A DNA stretch of 34,080 nt from JBGZFC01 sp041846575 (lineage in GTDB: Bacteria > Bacteroidota > Bacteroidia > Bacteroidales > Dysgonomonadaceae), in contig JBGZFC010000031.1 in assembly GCA_041846575.1 (NCBI GenBank), positions 1 to 34,080 of the forward strand. The letters run 5' to 3'. The position numbers and the translations under genes were made by a program. Shown one piece after another: positions 1-8,240 of this stretch (position 1 is its first letter; the number at the start of each line of letters is the position of its first letter). The notes below the pieces were generated by a model. That model saw only the letters and a program-made list of their open reading frames with translations. It was not told the origin of the DNA and searched no databases.

Positions 1-41
1 GTGTACCTTTGTTCCGGGGTTAAATGACTTTTCTTTTTCAT
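1..41 (-). CDS. IS30-family-like transposase, N-terminal fragment cut by the window edge
   Basis: On the minus strand an ATG at 41-39 opens a frame reading MKKKSHLTPEQRYT before the window ends. A basic start followed by HLT-x-EQRY is typical of IS30-family transposases from Bacteroidota, where it begins the N-terminal helix-turn-helix that binds the element's ends. Only about 13 codons are visible, so the family call rests on this short motif and on the neighbouring hairpin and inverted repeat (44-51 with 112-119), which suit the end of an insertion sequence. The tip of the element probably lies between about 110 and 150. Whether the transposase is complete cannot be seen. Confidence 0.5.
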   Translation of the reverse strand, partial: MKKKSHLTPEQRY

Positions 42-72
42 ATTGCAACACAAAAGTAAGGATTTTTGCCCT

Positions 73-104
73 AAAAGATAGAAGGGTGCACCCTTCTATC
101 TTTT
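73..104. terminator. Perfect 32-bp palindrome; hairpin between the IS end and its transposase
   Basis: The 14-nt arm AAAAGATAGAAGGG and its exact complement flank TGCA, which is itself self-complementary, so the whole 32 bp is a perfect palindrome. T runs follow on both strands, so it can act as a bidirectional intrinsic terminator. Because it sits just upstream of the transposase start, it could stop read-through transcription from the flanking chromosome into the transposase. That role is inferred. Confidence 0.7.
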
Positions 105-198
105 TTACTAAGTGTTGCATTTACTATTTGAACTTACAGTTACGTGTTGAGTGGTTAGTATATCTTGTCATTCAAAACAAAGTGAAGAATCTGTTTTG

Positions 199-231
199 TT
201 TCACGTAAAGAACGCGAAAATTAACGCAAAG
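199..231. repeat. Degenerate CGCAAAG-type intergenic repeat, copy 1
   Basis: TTTCACGTAAAG followed by CGCGAAAA and ACGCAAAG units. It aligns with the copy at 7573-7615, which also starts TTTCACG and carries CGCAAAG units. It lies in the 375-nt gene-free stretch 42-416. Apart from the palindrome, this repeat, an inverted motif CCGCAACATC at 308-317 and the promoter element at 359-366, I see nothing in that stretch. Confidence 0.55.
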
Positions 232-358
232 TATAGATGCCATAATATAACGTTTCTACAACTACGCGCACCCCAAAGCTCATAACACGAAACACGTATC
301 GCGTACCCCGCAACATCAAAATTAACCGCAATTAAATATTTTGTAAGAAAAAAAGACG

Positions 359-366
359 TATATTTG
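359..366 (+). promoter_or_regulatory. Bacteroidota -7 element upstream of the MerR-type gene
   Basis: TATATTTG matches TAnnTTTG exactly, about 50 nt before the start at 417. The nearest TTG (341-343) is only 15 nt upstream, shorter than the usual spacing of about 20 nt, so the -33 box is weak. Confidence 0.5.
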
Positions 367-416
367 CAATTACAGCAAATAAAGGAGAACACAAAGCAAT
401 ACAAAAATATAGCTCT

Positions 417-809
417 ATGGCTAAACGTAGAAAATTAATCGATTTCGACAGCAAACGTCTGTACTACTCTATAAAAGAAGTTGCAGATCATTTTGCCGTA
501 AACGTATCGTTGTTGCGTTTTTGGGAGGGGGAATTTGAAAATATAAATCCAAAGAAAACAGCAAGTGGAACACGTCAATACACAAAGGATGATATTATGC
601 AAGTGGAAGTTGTGTATCACTTAGTTAAAGAAAAAAAGATGACTTTGGGAGGAGCACGGCAACTGCTAAAAACAAAAAAAGACGAGCAAGAAAAACGAAT
701 TATAGTTATCGAGAAATTAAACGAAATAAAAACCGAACTGCTCCAACTTGACGAAGAGTTTGAAAAATTGCATCAACTCCGGAAATATAAAAAAGCGGAT
801 ATCGAATAA
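417..809 (+). CDS. MerR-type winged helix-turn-helix regulator
   Basis: A 130-residue DNA-binding protein. Residues about 16-85 form a MerR-type domain: YYSIKEVADHFAVN (first helix-turn-helix), LLRFWEGEF (second helix and wing), then the TRQYTKDDI wing and a helix ending in GARQLLK. Residues about 88-125 are charged and heptad-like, suiting a dimerising coiled coil. There is no effector domain and no cysteine, so this is not a metal- or redox-sensing MerR. It belongs to the short MerR group common in Bacteroidota, whose targets I cannot infer. The next gene (NamZ) begins 31 nt after the stop on the same strand, so the two are probably co-transcribed. Confidence 0.88.
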   Translation: MAKRRKLIDFDSKRLYYSIKEVADHFAVNVSLLRFWEGEFENINPKKTASGTRQYTKDDIMQVEVVYHLVKEKKMTLGGARQLLKTKKDEQEKRIIVIEKLNEIKTELLQLDEEFEKLHQLRKYKKADIE

Positions 810-840
810 CACAAGACAAAAACTACTCCACAAGTAAAAA

Positions 841-1995
841 ATGAGAAAAACAGTTTTTTTATTTGCCTGCATATACACTTCCATTCTGTTTGCACAAGTA
901 AAGGTTGGAGCCGAGTTTACCGACAAATATCTTCCACTTCTAAAAGGCAAGCGTGTAGCGATTATGGCAAACCATACAAGCATGTTGCACGATGAGCATT
1001 TGGTAGATTTTCTACATCGAAACAGACAGAATATTGTGGGTATTTTCTCTCCCGAACACGGTTTCAGGGGCGATGCCGATGCCGGAGAGAATGTTGCAAA
1101 TTCAACAGATAAAAAAACAGGGATTCCCATTTGGTCTCTTTACGAAAAAGGGACAAACAGACCATCGGCTTACAAGATGAAAATGTTTGATGTGCTGATT
1201 TTCGACTTGCAAGATGTAGGATTACGATTTTACACGTACTACATAAGTATGGTAAACCTGATGGAAGTTTGTGCCCGATACAATAAGAAGATGATAATTT
1301 TGGATCGTCCCAATCCCAACGGATTTTATGTTGACGGACCTGTTCTGAATATGAAGCACAAATCAGGAGTAGGACGTTTGCCTATACCCGTTGTTCACGG
1401 TATGACGTTGGGCGAATTGGCACTTATGACAAACGGCGAAAAATGGTTGCCTAGAGGATTGAAATGTAACTTGACGGTTATCCCCTGCGAAAACTATACT
1501 CACCAAACCAAATATGTACCGCCTATTGCTCCATCGCCAAATCTGCCAAATATACATTCGATATATCTGTATCCTTCTACCTGTCTTTTTGAAGGTACGG
1601 TAATGAGTTTGGGACGTGGCACAAGTTTTCCGTTTCAAGTATATGGACATCCCAAATTCAAAAACTCTTCGTTTTCATTCATGCCACGAAGTATTGCCGG
1701 AGCTAAAAATCCTCCTCATCTCAATAGAAAATGTTTTGGCACAGACCTGCGAAGTTTGCCCGATGAACAAATCTGGGAGAAAGGGTTCGATTTGACGCAT
1801 ATAATAAATGCTTATAACAACTTAAATATTGGTGATAAGTTTTTTACCCCATTTTTTGAAAAATTGGTTGGAGTGGATTATATCCGTAAAGATATTATTG
1901 AAGGAAAATCTGCCGATAAAATCAAACAAAAATGGCAAAAAGATGTTTACCTTTTCAAAGAGAAACGTAAACCTTATTTGCTGTATGACGAGTAG
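841..1995 (+). CDS. namZ: Exo-beta-N-acetylmuramidase NamZ (DUF1343)
   Basis: A 384-residue exported protein of the DUF1343 family. Characterised members (Bacillus subtilis NamZ, Tannerella forsythia NamZ) release terminal N-acetylmuramic acid from peptidoglycan fragments. A signal peptide covers residues 1-18 (VFLFACIYTSILFA) with likely cleavage before Gln19. Family blocks are all visible: NHTS (about 44), FSPEHGFRGDADAGE (about 69-83, with Glu72 the probable catalytic acid), FDLQDVGLRFYTY, DRPNPNG, HGMTLGELA, PSPNLPN, FEGT-SLGRGT and CFGTDLR. The length is normal. The enzyme probably acts in the periplasm in cell-wall recycling, together in theme with the LD-carboxypeptidase at 28907-29815. 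Catalytic assignment is by family. Confidence 0.88.
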   Translation: MRKTVFLFACIYTSILFAQVKVGAEFTDKYLPLLKGKRVAIMANHTSMLHDEHLVDFLHRNRQNIVGIFSPEHGFRGDADAGENVANSTDKKTGIPIWSLYEKGTNRPSAYKMKMFDVLIFDLQDVGLRFYTYYISMVNLMEVCARYNKKMIILDRPNPNGFYVDGPVLNMKHKSGVGRLPIPVVHGMTLGELALMTNGEKWLPRGLKCNLTVIPCENYTHQTKYVPPIAPSPNLPNIHSIYLYPSTCLFEGTVMSLGRGTSFPFQVYGHPKFKNSSFSFMPRSIAGAKNPPHLNRKCFGTDLRSLPDEQIWEKGFDLTHIINAYNNLNIGDKFFTPFFEKLVGVDYIRKDIIEGKSADKIKQKWQKDVYLFKEKRKPYLLYDE

Positions 1996-2107
1996 TCTTT
2001 TTAAGACTTGGCGAAAAAGAGAGTCGGCGAAAAGGGTAACACTGCGTGAAACCACTGAATGCTGACCGCTAAAAACAATACGATAATTATTAAAAAAACA
2101 ATATAAT

Positions 2108-2767
2108 ATGGACAAATTTTCAGACCCAATCGGAAGGTTAATGGGATTGCGATACAAATCTCATCCTTGGCACGGAATATCTATCGGAGACAATGCTCCC
2201 GAAGAAGTTACAGCGTTTATAGAAGTAGTTCCTACCGATACGGTAAAGTACGAAATCGATAAAATGAGCGGTTATCTGCGCGTTGACCGCCCCCAAAAAT
2301 TCTCGAACGTAGTCCCCGCACTTTATGGGTTTATTCCTCAAACCTTTTGTGGAAAAAGAGTTGGAGAGTTTTGTAATCAAAAAACAGGCAGGAGTAACAT
2401 TATGGGCGACGGCGACCCTATAGACATTTGCGTATTGACAGAAAAAGACTTGCCGCATGGCGATTTATTGGTAAATGCAATTCCTATCGGCGGCTTCAGA
2501 ATGATTGACGGTTGCCAAGCCGATGACAAAATAATCGCAGTTTTGAAAAATGATACTATATACGGTCATTTCAAATGTATAGACGATCTTCCTGAAATTG
2601 CAATTAAAAGGCTGGAACACTACTTCCTTACTTACAAAGATATGCCGAATGAAGACCGAAACACGGAAATAACGCACATATATAAACGTGACGAAGCATT
2701 ACAAGTAATCAGACTTTCCGTAGAAGATTACAACGAAAAGTTTGATAATCTTGGATTAATGTTGTAA
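2108..2767 (+). CDS. ppa: Inorganic pyrophosphatase, family I
   Basis: A cytoplasmic Mg-dependent enzyme that hydrolyses pyrophosphate to two phosphates and so pulls biosynthetic reactions forward. It has 219 residues. Family I signatures are present in order: KYEIDK and LRVDR (substrate Lys, Glu and Arg), YGFIPQTFCG, the metal-binding GDGDPIDICVL with three Asp, GGFRMIDG and QADDKIIAV (further Asp and Lys), and HYFLTYK near the end (Tyr-Lys pair). All key residues seem intact. It starts 112 nt after namZ on the same strand. Transcription probably ends at the hairpin at 2967-3011, which lies inside the end of the opposing corA gene. Confidence 0.95.
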   Translation: MDKFSDPIGRLMGLRYKSHPWHGISIGDNAPEEVTAFIEVVPTDTVKYEIDKMSGYLRVDRPQKFSNVVPALYGFIPQTFCGKRVGEFCNQKTGRSNIMGDGDPIDICVLTEKDLPHGDLLVNAIPIGGFRMIDGCQADDKIIAVLKNDTIYGHFKCIDDLPEIAIKRLEHYFLTYKDMPNEDRNTEITHIYKRDEALQVIRLSVEDYNEKFDNLGLML

Positions 2768-2966
2768 TACTTGTAATAAAAAATAATATGAATATCTGTG
2801 TTTATACCTAAAAATCCTTTGAATATACTGAATTACAATAATTTATTGCGACAAACCAATTTACTTGTAAGCTGTTATTGATCAGGAAAATATAGTTATC
2901 TTGGGTATATATGCGAGCATTCATTAAAAATAAATAACCATGCCAAGGGATTAGCGAAGAAACATT

Positions 2967-3011
2967 GTTGTAGCAAAACAACATATAATAGGTTTTGCTA
3001 CAACCATTTTT
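2967..3011 (+). terminator. Intrinsic terminator for ppa, overlapping the 3' end of corA
   Basis: GTTGTAGCAAAAC (2967-2979) pairs perfectly over 13 bp with GTTTTGCTACAAC (2992-3004), leaving a 12-nt loop, and is followed on the plus strand by CATTTTTTC. The T tract exists only for plus-strand transcription. The right arm covers the stop codon and last codons of corA, which is encoded on the other strand. Confidence 0.8.
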
Positions 3012-3942
3012 TCTTCTTAAAGAACCACAAAATACATAGCGATGAAATAATCATCAATCCTATCGAAATCGGATACCCAAACTTGTTATCCAACTCCGGC
3101 ATAAATCTAAAGTTCATCCCGTAAATACTGGCAATGAGTGTTGGCGGCATGAAAATTACCGAAACAATTGTAAATATTTTAATAATCTTATTCTGTTCGA
3201 TATTAACGTAACCAAGGAAGGTATCTTGCAAATAATCCAATCGGTCGAAACTAAATTTGATGTGCTCTACCAAAGAGTTAATGTCCTTAATAATCATTGA
3301 CAGTTTTGGCTGTAACTCTCTTGGTATAAATTCACTCCTCAGCATACTCGATACGGTTCGTTGTTTGTCAATAATATTCTCACGAAGCATCATAGTTTTC
3401 TCTTGCAAGTTTTTGATTTCGCTAAGCAAATCTTTATCAGCCTCTTGCATACTAAGGCTATTACTCAATTGAGTAATCTTGTGCGTCATATTTTCAATCA
3501 TGTCCGCATCAAATTCCACTCGTGTTTCCAATAGAGCGACTAAAACATCGGCTCCCGTATTATAACTTTTAGGGTTTGCAGATATTTTTTTTACCGTTTC
3601 GTGAAAAGAGATAAGCTCCTCACTTCTAACGGTAATCAACAAGTTGTTTTTCAGAATAAACGAAACGGGATCGCTTTCAAAATTAGCCAATAAAAAGTTA
3701 GAGTTCATCACAAGCGAGTCATGCGTCTCGATATATCGTGACGACATCTCAATCTCTATCATCTCTTCCTCTTCTTGTATATAGATTTTTAAAAAATCTT
3801 CCAATTCGTTTTCAACCTCTTCATCAACATCATTGAGGTCAATCCAGAGGAAGTTTTCTACAGGATTAGATTTCAAAAATTCGAGGCTGCGGCTTAGTCT
3901 AACCACACCGTCTTTGTGGTAAAATAGTTTTAATTCAGCCAT
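2998..3942 (-). CDS. corA: CorA-type magnesium/cobalt channel
   Basis: An inner-membrane divalent cation channel of 314 residues. The N-terminal 250 residues are a soluble, acidic and helical cytoplasmic domain (EEVENELEDFLKIYIQEEEEMIEIE). The C-terminus has two membrane helices: one ends in the diagnostic YGMNF motif that forms the selectivity loop, the other (YPISIGLMIISSLCILWFF) is followed by a positive tail KKKKWL. Length and layout match CorA. It lies 56 nt downstream of rsmA on the same strand and is probably co-transcribed. A magnesium transporter beside the 16S rRNA dimethylase is plausible since ribosome assembly is Mg-dependent, but that link is inference. Confidence 0.93.
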   Translation of the reverse strand: MAELKLFYHKDGVVRLSRSLEFLKSNPVENFLWIDLNDVDEEVENELEDFLKIYIQEEEEMIEIEMSSRYIETHDSLVMNSNFLLANFESDPVSFILKNNLLITVRSEELISFHETVKKISANPKSYNTGADVLVALLETRVEFDADMIENMTHKITQLSNSLSMQEADKDLLSEIKNLQEKTMMLRENIIDKQRTVSSMLRSEFIPRELQPKLSMIIKDINSLVEHIKFSFDRLDYLQDTFLGYVNIEQNKIIKIFTIVSVIFMPPTLIASIYGMNFRFMPELDNKFGYPISIGLMIISSLCILWFFKKKKWL

Positions 3943-3998
3943 AATGTCAGGTTTTAATCGATAAATTAATCAGTTTCTTTTTTCTTGTTCGAAAGAGT

Positions 3999-4772
3999 CT
4001 ATTGCTGTTCAACGAGGTTTGTCAATCTTATAAAATCTTCAACCGACAATTGCTCGGGACGCTTGCTAAGCAAGGGGTCTTCAAATAGAGAACTTTCGGA
4101 AGGTAGCAATGCCTTTATGGAGTTTCGCAACATCTTGCGACGCATTCCGAAGCCTGTTTTTACTACCAACTTAAATAACTTTTCATTGCAGTTGAGTTGC
4201 TGACGACTGTTTCTTGTCAAACGCACAACTGCCGATTTGACCTTGGGCGGAGGGATAAACGCTTGTTCGCTTACCGTGAACAGAGACTCTACATCGTACC
4301 ATGCTTGCAACAAAACACTCAGAATACCATAAGTTTTGCTGCCCGGCGAAGCAGCCAAACGGTCTGCCACCTCCTTTTGTATCATACCCGAACAACATGG
4401 TATTTGTTCTCTGTGTTCGAGTAACTTAAAGAAAATTTGAGAAGATATATTGTAAGGATAATTACCTATTAAACAAAATGATGAAGAAAAATATTCCGAA
4501 AGATTCATTTTCAGAAAATCTTTTTCAATAATTTTGTCGCCCAACTGCGAAAAATGAGTCCGTAGATAAGCAATAGACTCGCGGTCTATTTCCACTACCG
4601 TCAAATCTCTATCTTTTTCTAACAGAAATCGGGTAAGCATACCTGTGCCGGGGCCCACTTCGAGAATGGGAAGAGCAGAGAAGGCATCAAGCGTATCGGC
4701 GATACGTCCTGCAATTTTCTCATCTTTCAGAAAATGTTGCCCCAAATTTTTTTTAGGTTTTACCGATAACAT
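3999..4772 (-). CDS. rsmA: 16S rRNA dimethyladenosine transferase RsmA/KsgA
   Basis: This methyltransferase dimethylates two adjacent adenines in the 3'-terminal helix 45 of 16S rRNA, using S-adenosylmethionine, late in small-subunit assembly. It has 257 residues. Visible motifs: KKNLGQHFL at the N-terminus, the SAM loop EVGPGTG (38-44), the acidic VVEIDRE that binds the ribose, and the catalytic NYPYNIS (104-110; usually NLPYNIS), followed by MIQKEVADRL. The C-terminal helical domain is complete. The start is an ATG about 35 nt below a -7-like element at 4809-4816. It is the first gene of a probable rsmA-corA operon. Confidence 0.95.
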   Translation of the reverse strand: MLSVKPKKNLGQHFLKDEKIAGRIADTLDAFSALPILEVGPGTGMLTRFLLEKDRDLTVVEIDRESIAYLRTHFSQLGDKIIEKDFLKMNLSEYFSSSFCLIGNYPYNISSQIFFKLLEHREQIPCCSGMIQKEVADRLAASPGSKTYGILSVLLQAWYDVESLFTVSEQAFIPPPKVKSAVVRLTRNSRQQLNCNEKLFKLVVKTGFGMRRKMLRNSIKALLPSESSLFEDPLLSKRPEQLSVEDFIRLTNLVEQQ

Positions 4773-4808
4773 TGTTTAGTTGGCTATAATTCTATATCTT
4801 TACAGTCG

Positions 4809-4816
4809 CAAAGGTA
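4809..4816 (-). promoter_or_regulatory. Bacteroidota -7 element upstream of rsmA
   Basis: Reading the minus strand gives TACCTTTG, an exact TAnnTTTG match, 36 nt before the rsmA start. I see no good -33 TTG at the usual distance. The divergent gene starts at 4931, so this intergenic stretch should hold both promoters. Confidence 0.5.
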
Positions 4817-4930
4817 GCTAAATTATTGTAAAATATGAATATTTGGTTTCATAATGATGCATTTTTTAGAATTTTCCCATTACAGCTAAAGACGCGAAAG
4901 CAATTGAAAAATATAACTATTTAATAATTA

Positions 4931-5908
4931 ATGAGCAACAAATTTGTTAAAGATTTTCTCAAGACCTCGTTGTCTCTTGTTTTGGGAATTGTTATTATTT
5001 GGCTTTTATATAGAAACACAAATATTAACGAGTTGTGGACTATAGCCAAATCGGGTAATATCAATTTTATCCTTCTCTCGCTTTTGTTTGGGCTATTAGG
5101 TAATCTCTTTAGAGGATTACGATGGGAACTGCTAATCAACTCATTGGGTTATAAACCCAAACGCTCAAGTATTGTATATGCTGTTCTTGGCAACTATGCC
5201 GTGAATTTTTTATTGCCGCGTGCCGGCGATGTATGGCGTTGTGCTGTAGTAAGCAGGTACGATAAAATTCCATTCTCTAAAAGTGTAGAGACTTATCTGA
5301 TAGATAAGGGTTTAGATTTATTGGCATCAATTATCGTTTTATTGGTAAGCATAGCATTATCGGGCGATTTTTTTGTATCTTACTTACATAGAAACCCGGA
5401 ATTTGCAGGCAATATTGAAAATATTTTTTCGTCAATTTGGCTATATATTGGCATAACAGCTCTCGCTTTACTGGTTATTTTCATCATTAAATTTCAAAAA
5501 CAAAATATCTTTGTGAAAAAAATCGCCAACTTTTTCAAAACCATAAAGCACGATTTGAGTCTTATCAGGAAGATGAAAGAAAAAAAACTGCTGATTTTTT
5601 ATACAATATTGGTTTGGTTGTCATTTTATTTGTATTTTTACATCTGCTTTTATGCTTTCGATTTTACAAAACCATTAGGAGCTATTGTCGGCTTGACTGT
5701 ATTTGCAATGAGTAATATCGGTATAGCCGTGCCTGTGCAAGGAGGCATCGGAGCTTGGCATTTTATGGTTATCTCGTCACTTGTAGCTTTTGGCATAGCA
5801 TACGAACAAGCGAGTGCTTTTGCAGGAGTGGTATTTATTATACAATCGGTGTGGATTATTCTACTGGGTGTTTTCAGCATGATTGCACTACCGTATGTAA
5901 AACGATAA
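4931..5908 (+). CDS. Flippase-like integral membrane protein (lysylphosphatidylglycerol synthase TM-region family, UPF0104)
   Basis: A 325-residue inner-membrane protein with about eight hydrophobic helices and short basic loops. It matches the membrane half of MprF-type lysylphosphatidylglycerol synthases (UPF0104): a first helix SLVLGIVIIWLLY, then LFRGLRWELLINSLGY, NFLLPRAGDVWRCAVVSRY and a late VPVQGGIGAWHFMV motif. No aminoacyl-transferase domain follows, so it is not a synthase. Stand-alone members are thought to move lipids across membranes, but the substrate here is unknown. It is divergent from rsmA and 72 nt upstream of pepD on the same strand, so the two may share a transcript. Confidence 0.85.
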   Translation: MSNKFVKDFLKTSLSLVLGIVIIWLLYRNTNINELWTIAKSGNINFILLSLLFGLLGNLFRGLRWELLINSLGYKPKRSSIVYAVLGNYAVNFLLPRAGDVWRCAVVSRYDKIPFSKSVETYLIDKGLDLLASIIVLLVSIALSGDFFVSYLHRNPEFAGNIENIFSSIWLYIGITALALLVIFIIKFQKQNIFVKKIANFFKTIKHDLSLIRKMKEKKLLIFYTILVWLSFYLYFYICFYAFDFTKPLGAIVGLTVFAMSNIGIAVPVQGGIGAWHFMVISSLVAFGIAYEQASAFAGVVFIIQSVWIILLGVFSMIALPYVKR

Positions 5909-5980
5909 AATAGAGTATAAACTCGTGAATAGCAACATATAAACAACTAAATATTCAATAAATAATAAAAATTACGTATT

Positions 5981-7444
5981 ATGACTAAATCAGAAATTTT
6001 AGAACTAAATCCTAAAAGTGTTTGGAAATACTTTCACGATTTCACTCAAATTCCACGCCCTACAGGACAAATGGAAGAGATTCGCAAATATGTTATTGAT
6101 TTCGGAAAATCATTGAATCTCGAAGTTAAAGAAGATGAGGCAGGAAACGTGCTTATTAAAAAACCCGCGTCAAAAGGATACGAAGGAGCAAAAACCGTTA
6201 TTCTTCAATCGCACATGGACATGGTACCGCAAAAAAATTCTGACGTAAAACACGATTTTACAAAAGACCCTATTCGCACATATATTGATGGCGAATGGGT
6301 AAAAGCTTGTTCCACTACTTTGGGTGCAGACAATGGCGTAGGTTGTGCCATGATGATGGCTGTGTTGGAAGACAAAAGTTTGAAACACCCGCCTATTGAA
6401 GCGTTCTTTACAGTAGATGAAGAAGTCGGCATGGATGGTGCGTTCGGTCTCAAAGAGGGCTTTTTGAGCGGTTCGATGATGCTCAATTTGGATACAGAGG
6501 AAGATGGCGACCTTTGTGTTGGTTGTGCAGGAGGAGCCGATGCCAATATCCTTTTCCAATTTAAACCCGAAGAAGATATTGATAAAGGGGACGTTGCTAT
6601 CAAAATAAGTCTTACAGGACTGAAAGGCGGACACTCAGGTACACAAATCCACTTGGGACACGCCAACGCTAACAAATTGATGAACAGATTTTTGAAAGAT
6701 GCAGTAGTAAATTACGAAGTAAGATTGGCAAGCATCAACGGAGGTTCTCTTCGCAACGCTATTCCACGCGAATCTTTTGCTGTAGTTACTATTCCGGAGC
6801 AACTGTCTGAAGATTTAATCGACTTGGTAAGAGAGTATGAGAAACTTTTCAGAGAAGAGTTTGCCGGAATAGAGGACGGAATCTCTTTCAAAGCTGAAAA
6901 AACAGATATGCCGACATATTTGATTCCTGAAGAGGTACAAGACGACCTGATTAATTCAGTTGAAGGATGTGTAAACGGAGTTATCAGTATGCTTGCAGAT
7001 TTCCCCGGAGTAGTGGAAAGCTCGCTCAACCTTGCTTTGGTAGAATCTTCAAAAGGTAAGATAGAAGTTAAATTCCTGATTCGCAGCTCATCCGAAAGTC
7101 GCAAAGAGTGGGTTTGTTCTGCGGTAGAGAGTATATTCCTTTTGGCAGGAGCAAAAGTAGAGTTTGATGGTATCTATCCGGGATGGCAACCTAATGCAAA
7201 CTCTGAATTACTTACCACAATGACAAAAATCTACATGGAGAAATATGGAAGCCGACCCAACGTGAACGTTATCCACGCCGGATTGGAGTGTGGCATTATT
7301 CAGGCTAATTCGGGATTGAAACTCGATATTGTTTCTTTCGGTCCGACTATTACCGGAGCACACTCACCCGACGAAGCTGTTCATATTCCTGCAGTAGAAA
7401 AATCATACGACTATCTAATCACTATTTTAGAGAGATTAAAATAA
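5981..7444 (+). CDS. pepD: Aminoacyl-histidine dipeptidase PepD (M20 family)
   Basis: A cytoplasmic metallo-dipeptidase that cleaves Xaa-His dipeptides such as carnosine and other unspecific dipeptides. At 487 residues it matches the family. M20 metal-site motifs are present in order: SHMDMV (His78, Asp80), LGADNGVG (Asp117, bridging), VDEEVGMDGA (Glu147 general base, Glu148 ligand), LDTEEDGD (Asp ligand) and AHSPDEAV near the C-terminus (last His ligand). A dimerisation lid domain lies between, including GLKGGHSGTQIHLGHANANK. There is no signal peptide. A strong hairpin terminator at 7469-7505 follows the stop. Confidence 0.94.
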   Translation: MTKSEILELNPKSVWKYFHDFTQIPRPTGQMEEIRKYVIDFGKSLNLEVKEDEAGNVLIKKPASKGYEGAKTVILQSHMDMVPQKNSDVKHDFTKDPIRTYIDGEWVKACSTTLGADNGVGCAMMMAVLEDKSLKHPPIEAFFTVDEEVGMDGAFGLKEGFLSGSMMLNLDTEEDGDLCVGCAGGADANILFQFKPEEDIDKGDVAIKISLTGLKGGHSGTQIHLGHANANKLMNRFLKDAVVNYEVRLASINGGSLRNAIPRESFAVVTIPEQLSEDLIDLVREYEKLFREEFAGIEDGISFKAEKTDMPTYLIPEEVQDDLINSVEGCVNGVISMLADFPGVVESSLNLALVESSKGKIEVKFLIRSSSESRKEWVCSAVESIFLLAGAKVEFDGIYPGWQPNANSELLTTMTKIYMEKYGSRPNVNVIHAGLECGIIQANSGLKLDIVSFGPTITGAHSPDEAVHIPAVEKSYDYLITILERLK

Positions 7445-7468
7445 GAGTTATCAGACATTTTTTACACT

Positions 7469-7505
7469 GAGGGTGTGGCATAGAGCCATGCCCTCGGTTT
7501 GTTTT
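7469..7505 (+). terminator. Intrinsic terminator after pepD
   Basis: GAGGGTGTGGC (7469-7479) pairs over 11 bp, with two G-U pairs, with GCCATGCCCTC (7485-7495) around a 5-nt ATAGA loop, followed by GGTTTGTTTT. It lies 25 nt after the pepD stop. Confidence 0.8.
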
Positions 7506-7572
7506 AGAGTGATGTTTTAGTTGACAAGTTTTTAGTAAACGAGTACATCCCCCACAGATAATAGACATTTTC

Positions 7573-7615
7573 TTTCACGCAAAGTTCGCAAAGAAAAAAC
7601 GCAAAGTCCGCAAAG
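7573..7615. repeat. Degenerate CGCAAAG-type intergenic repeat, copy 2
   Basis: TTTCACGCAAAG followed by TTCGCAAAG, ACGCAAAG and TCCGCAAAG units; it matches the copy at 199-231. It lies in the 334-nt gene-free stretch 7445-7778. Apart from the pepD terminator and this repeat I see only AT-rich leader sequence there, with no clear -33/-7 promoter for the following operon. Confidence 0.65.
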
Positions 7616-7778
7616 CTACTATCGCATGGTATCAACCCTTCACAACATCGGTCACCCGACTTCAGACTTCGGACAAAATAAAAAAACTTCACTTTATTTG
7701 TCACAAATCTAATCATGACACGTCTTATTTATAAACGGCCGCAAAATATGTATTCAATCAATTAAAAAAAACTATAAT

Positions 7779-8240
7779 ATGAAAAAGCGAATAAATATAA
7801 TCATGCTATGCGGACTATTGACAAGCAGCATTTTTTGTCAATCAAAAGTCTCTTACAATCAGTTGTACAACATATTTGCACAAGAAAGGAATGTTGAAAA
7901 AGTAAATCTAAGCGGACTGTTAATGTTCATGGTAAAACCGTTAACATCAAAATATACCGGATTTAATATTTCGGGTGTGAGCGTGATGTCATTAGACGAA
8001 TGTTCGCGTGATGTAAAACTAAAATTCAACGAATTAGCCGACAGATTTGACGACGACAAATACGAACTGCTGATGATGACAAACGAAAAAAATGAGAAGG
8101 TTCGTATTTTCGGACAACTTCGTAAAGATGTTATTCGTGAATTGGTTATTGTAACTATGGGTGATGACCCGGCTATTGTACGCATCAAAGGAAAAATAAA
8201 ACCCGAAGATATTCATAAACTTGTGAACAATAACCGATGA
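7779..8240 (+). CDS. Exported DUF4252 protein, first paralogue
   Basis: A 153-residue protein of the Bacteroidota family DUF4252, function unknown. Residues 1-20 look like a signal peptide (INIIMLCGLLTSSIFC) with likely cleavage before Gln21; there is no proper lipobox. The mature part contains the family's paired blocks YELLMMTNEKNEKVRIFGQL and RELVIVTMGDDPAIVRIKG, ending with EDIHKLVNNN. It is the first gene of a four-gene operon: its stop overlaps the sigma factor start by 4 nt (ATGA), so translation is probably coupled. A second, divergent DUF4252 gene closes the operon at 9245. A role as target or sensor arm of the sigma system is only inferred from position. Confidence 0.85.
   Translation: MKKRINIIMLCGLLTSSIFCQSKVSYNQLYNIFAQERNVEKVNLSGLLMFMVKPLTSKYTGFNISGVSVMSLDECSRDVKLKFNELADRFDDDKYELLMMTNEKNEKVRIFGQLRKDVIRELVIVTMGDDPAIVRIKGKIKPEDIHKLVNNNR

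Noticed and set aside
6205..6675. 156-codon open frame on the minus strand inside pepD
   Set aside because: It lies wholly within a well-supported M20 peptidase, has a Ser/Pro-rich composition typical of an antisense frame, and shows no domain.
7573..7615. Possible CRISPR array made of CGCAAAG units
   Set aside because: Units are only 7 nt, spacing is irregular and short, there are no 28-40-nt repeats or unique spacers, and no cas genes are nearby.
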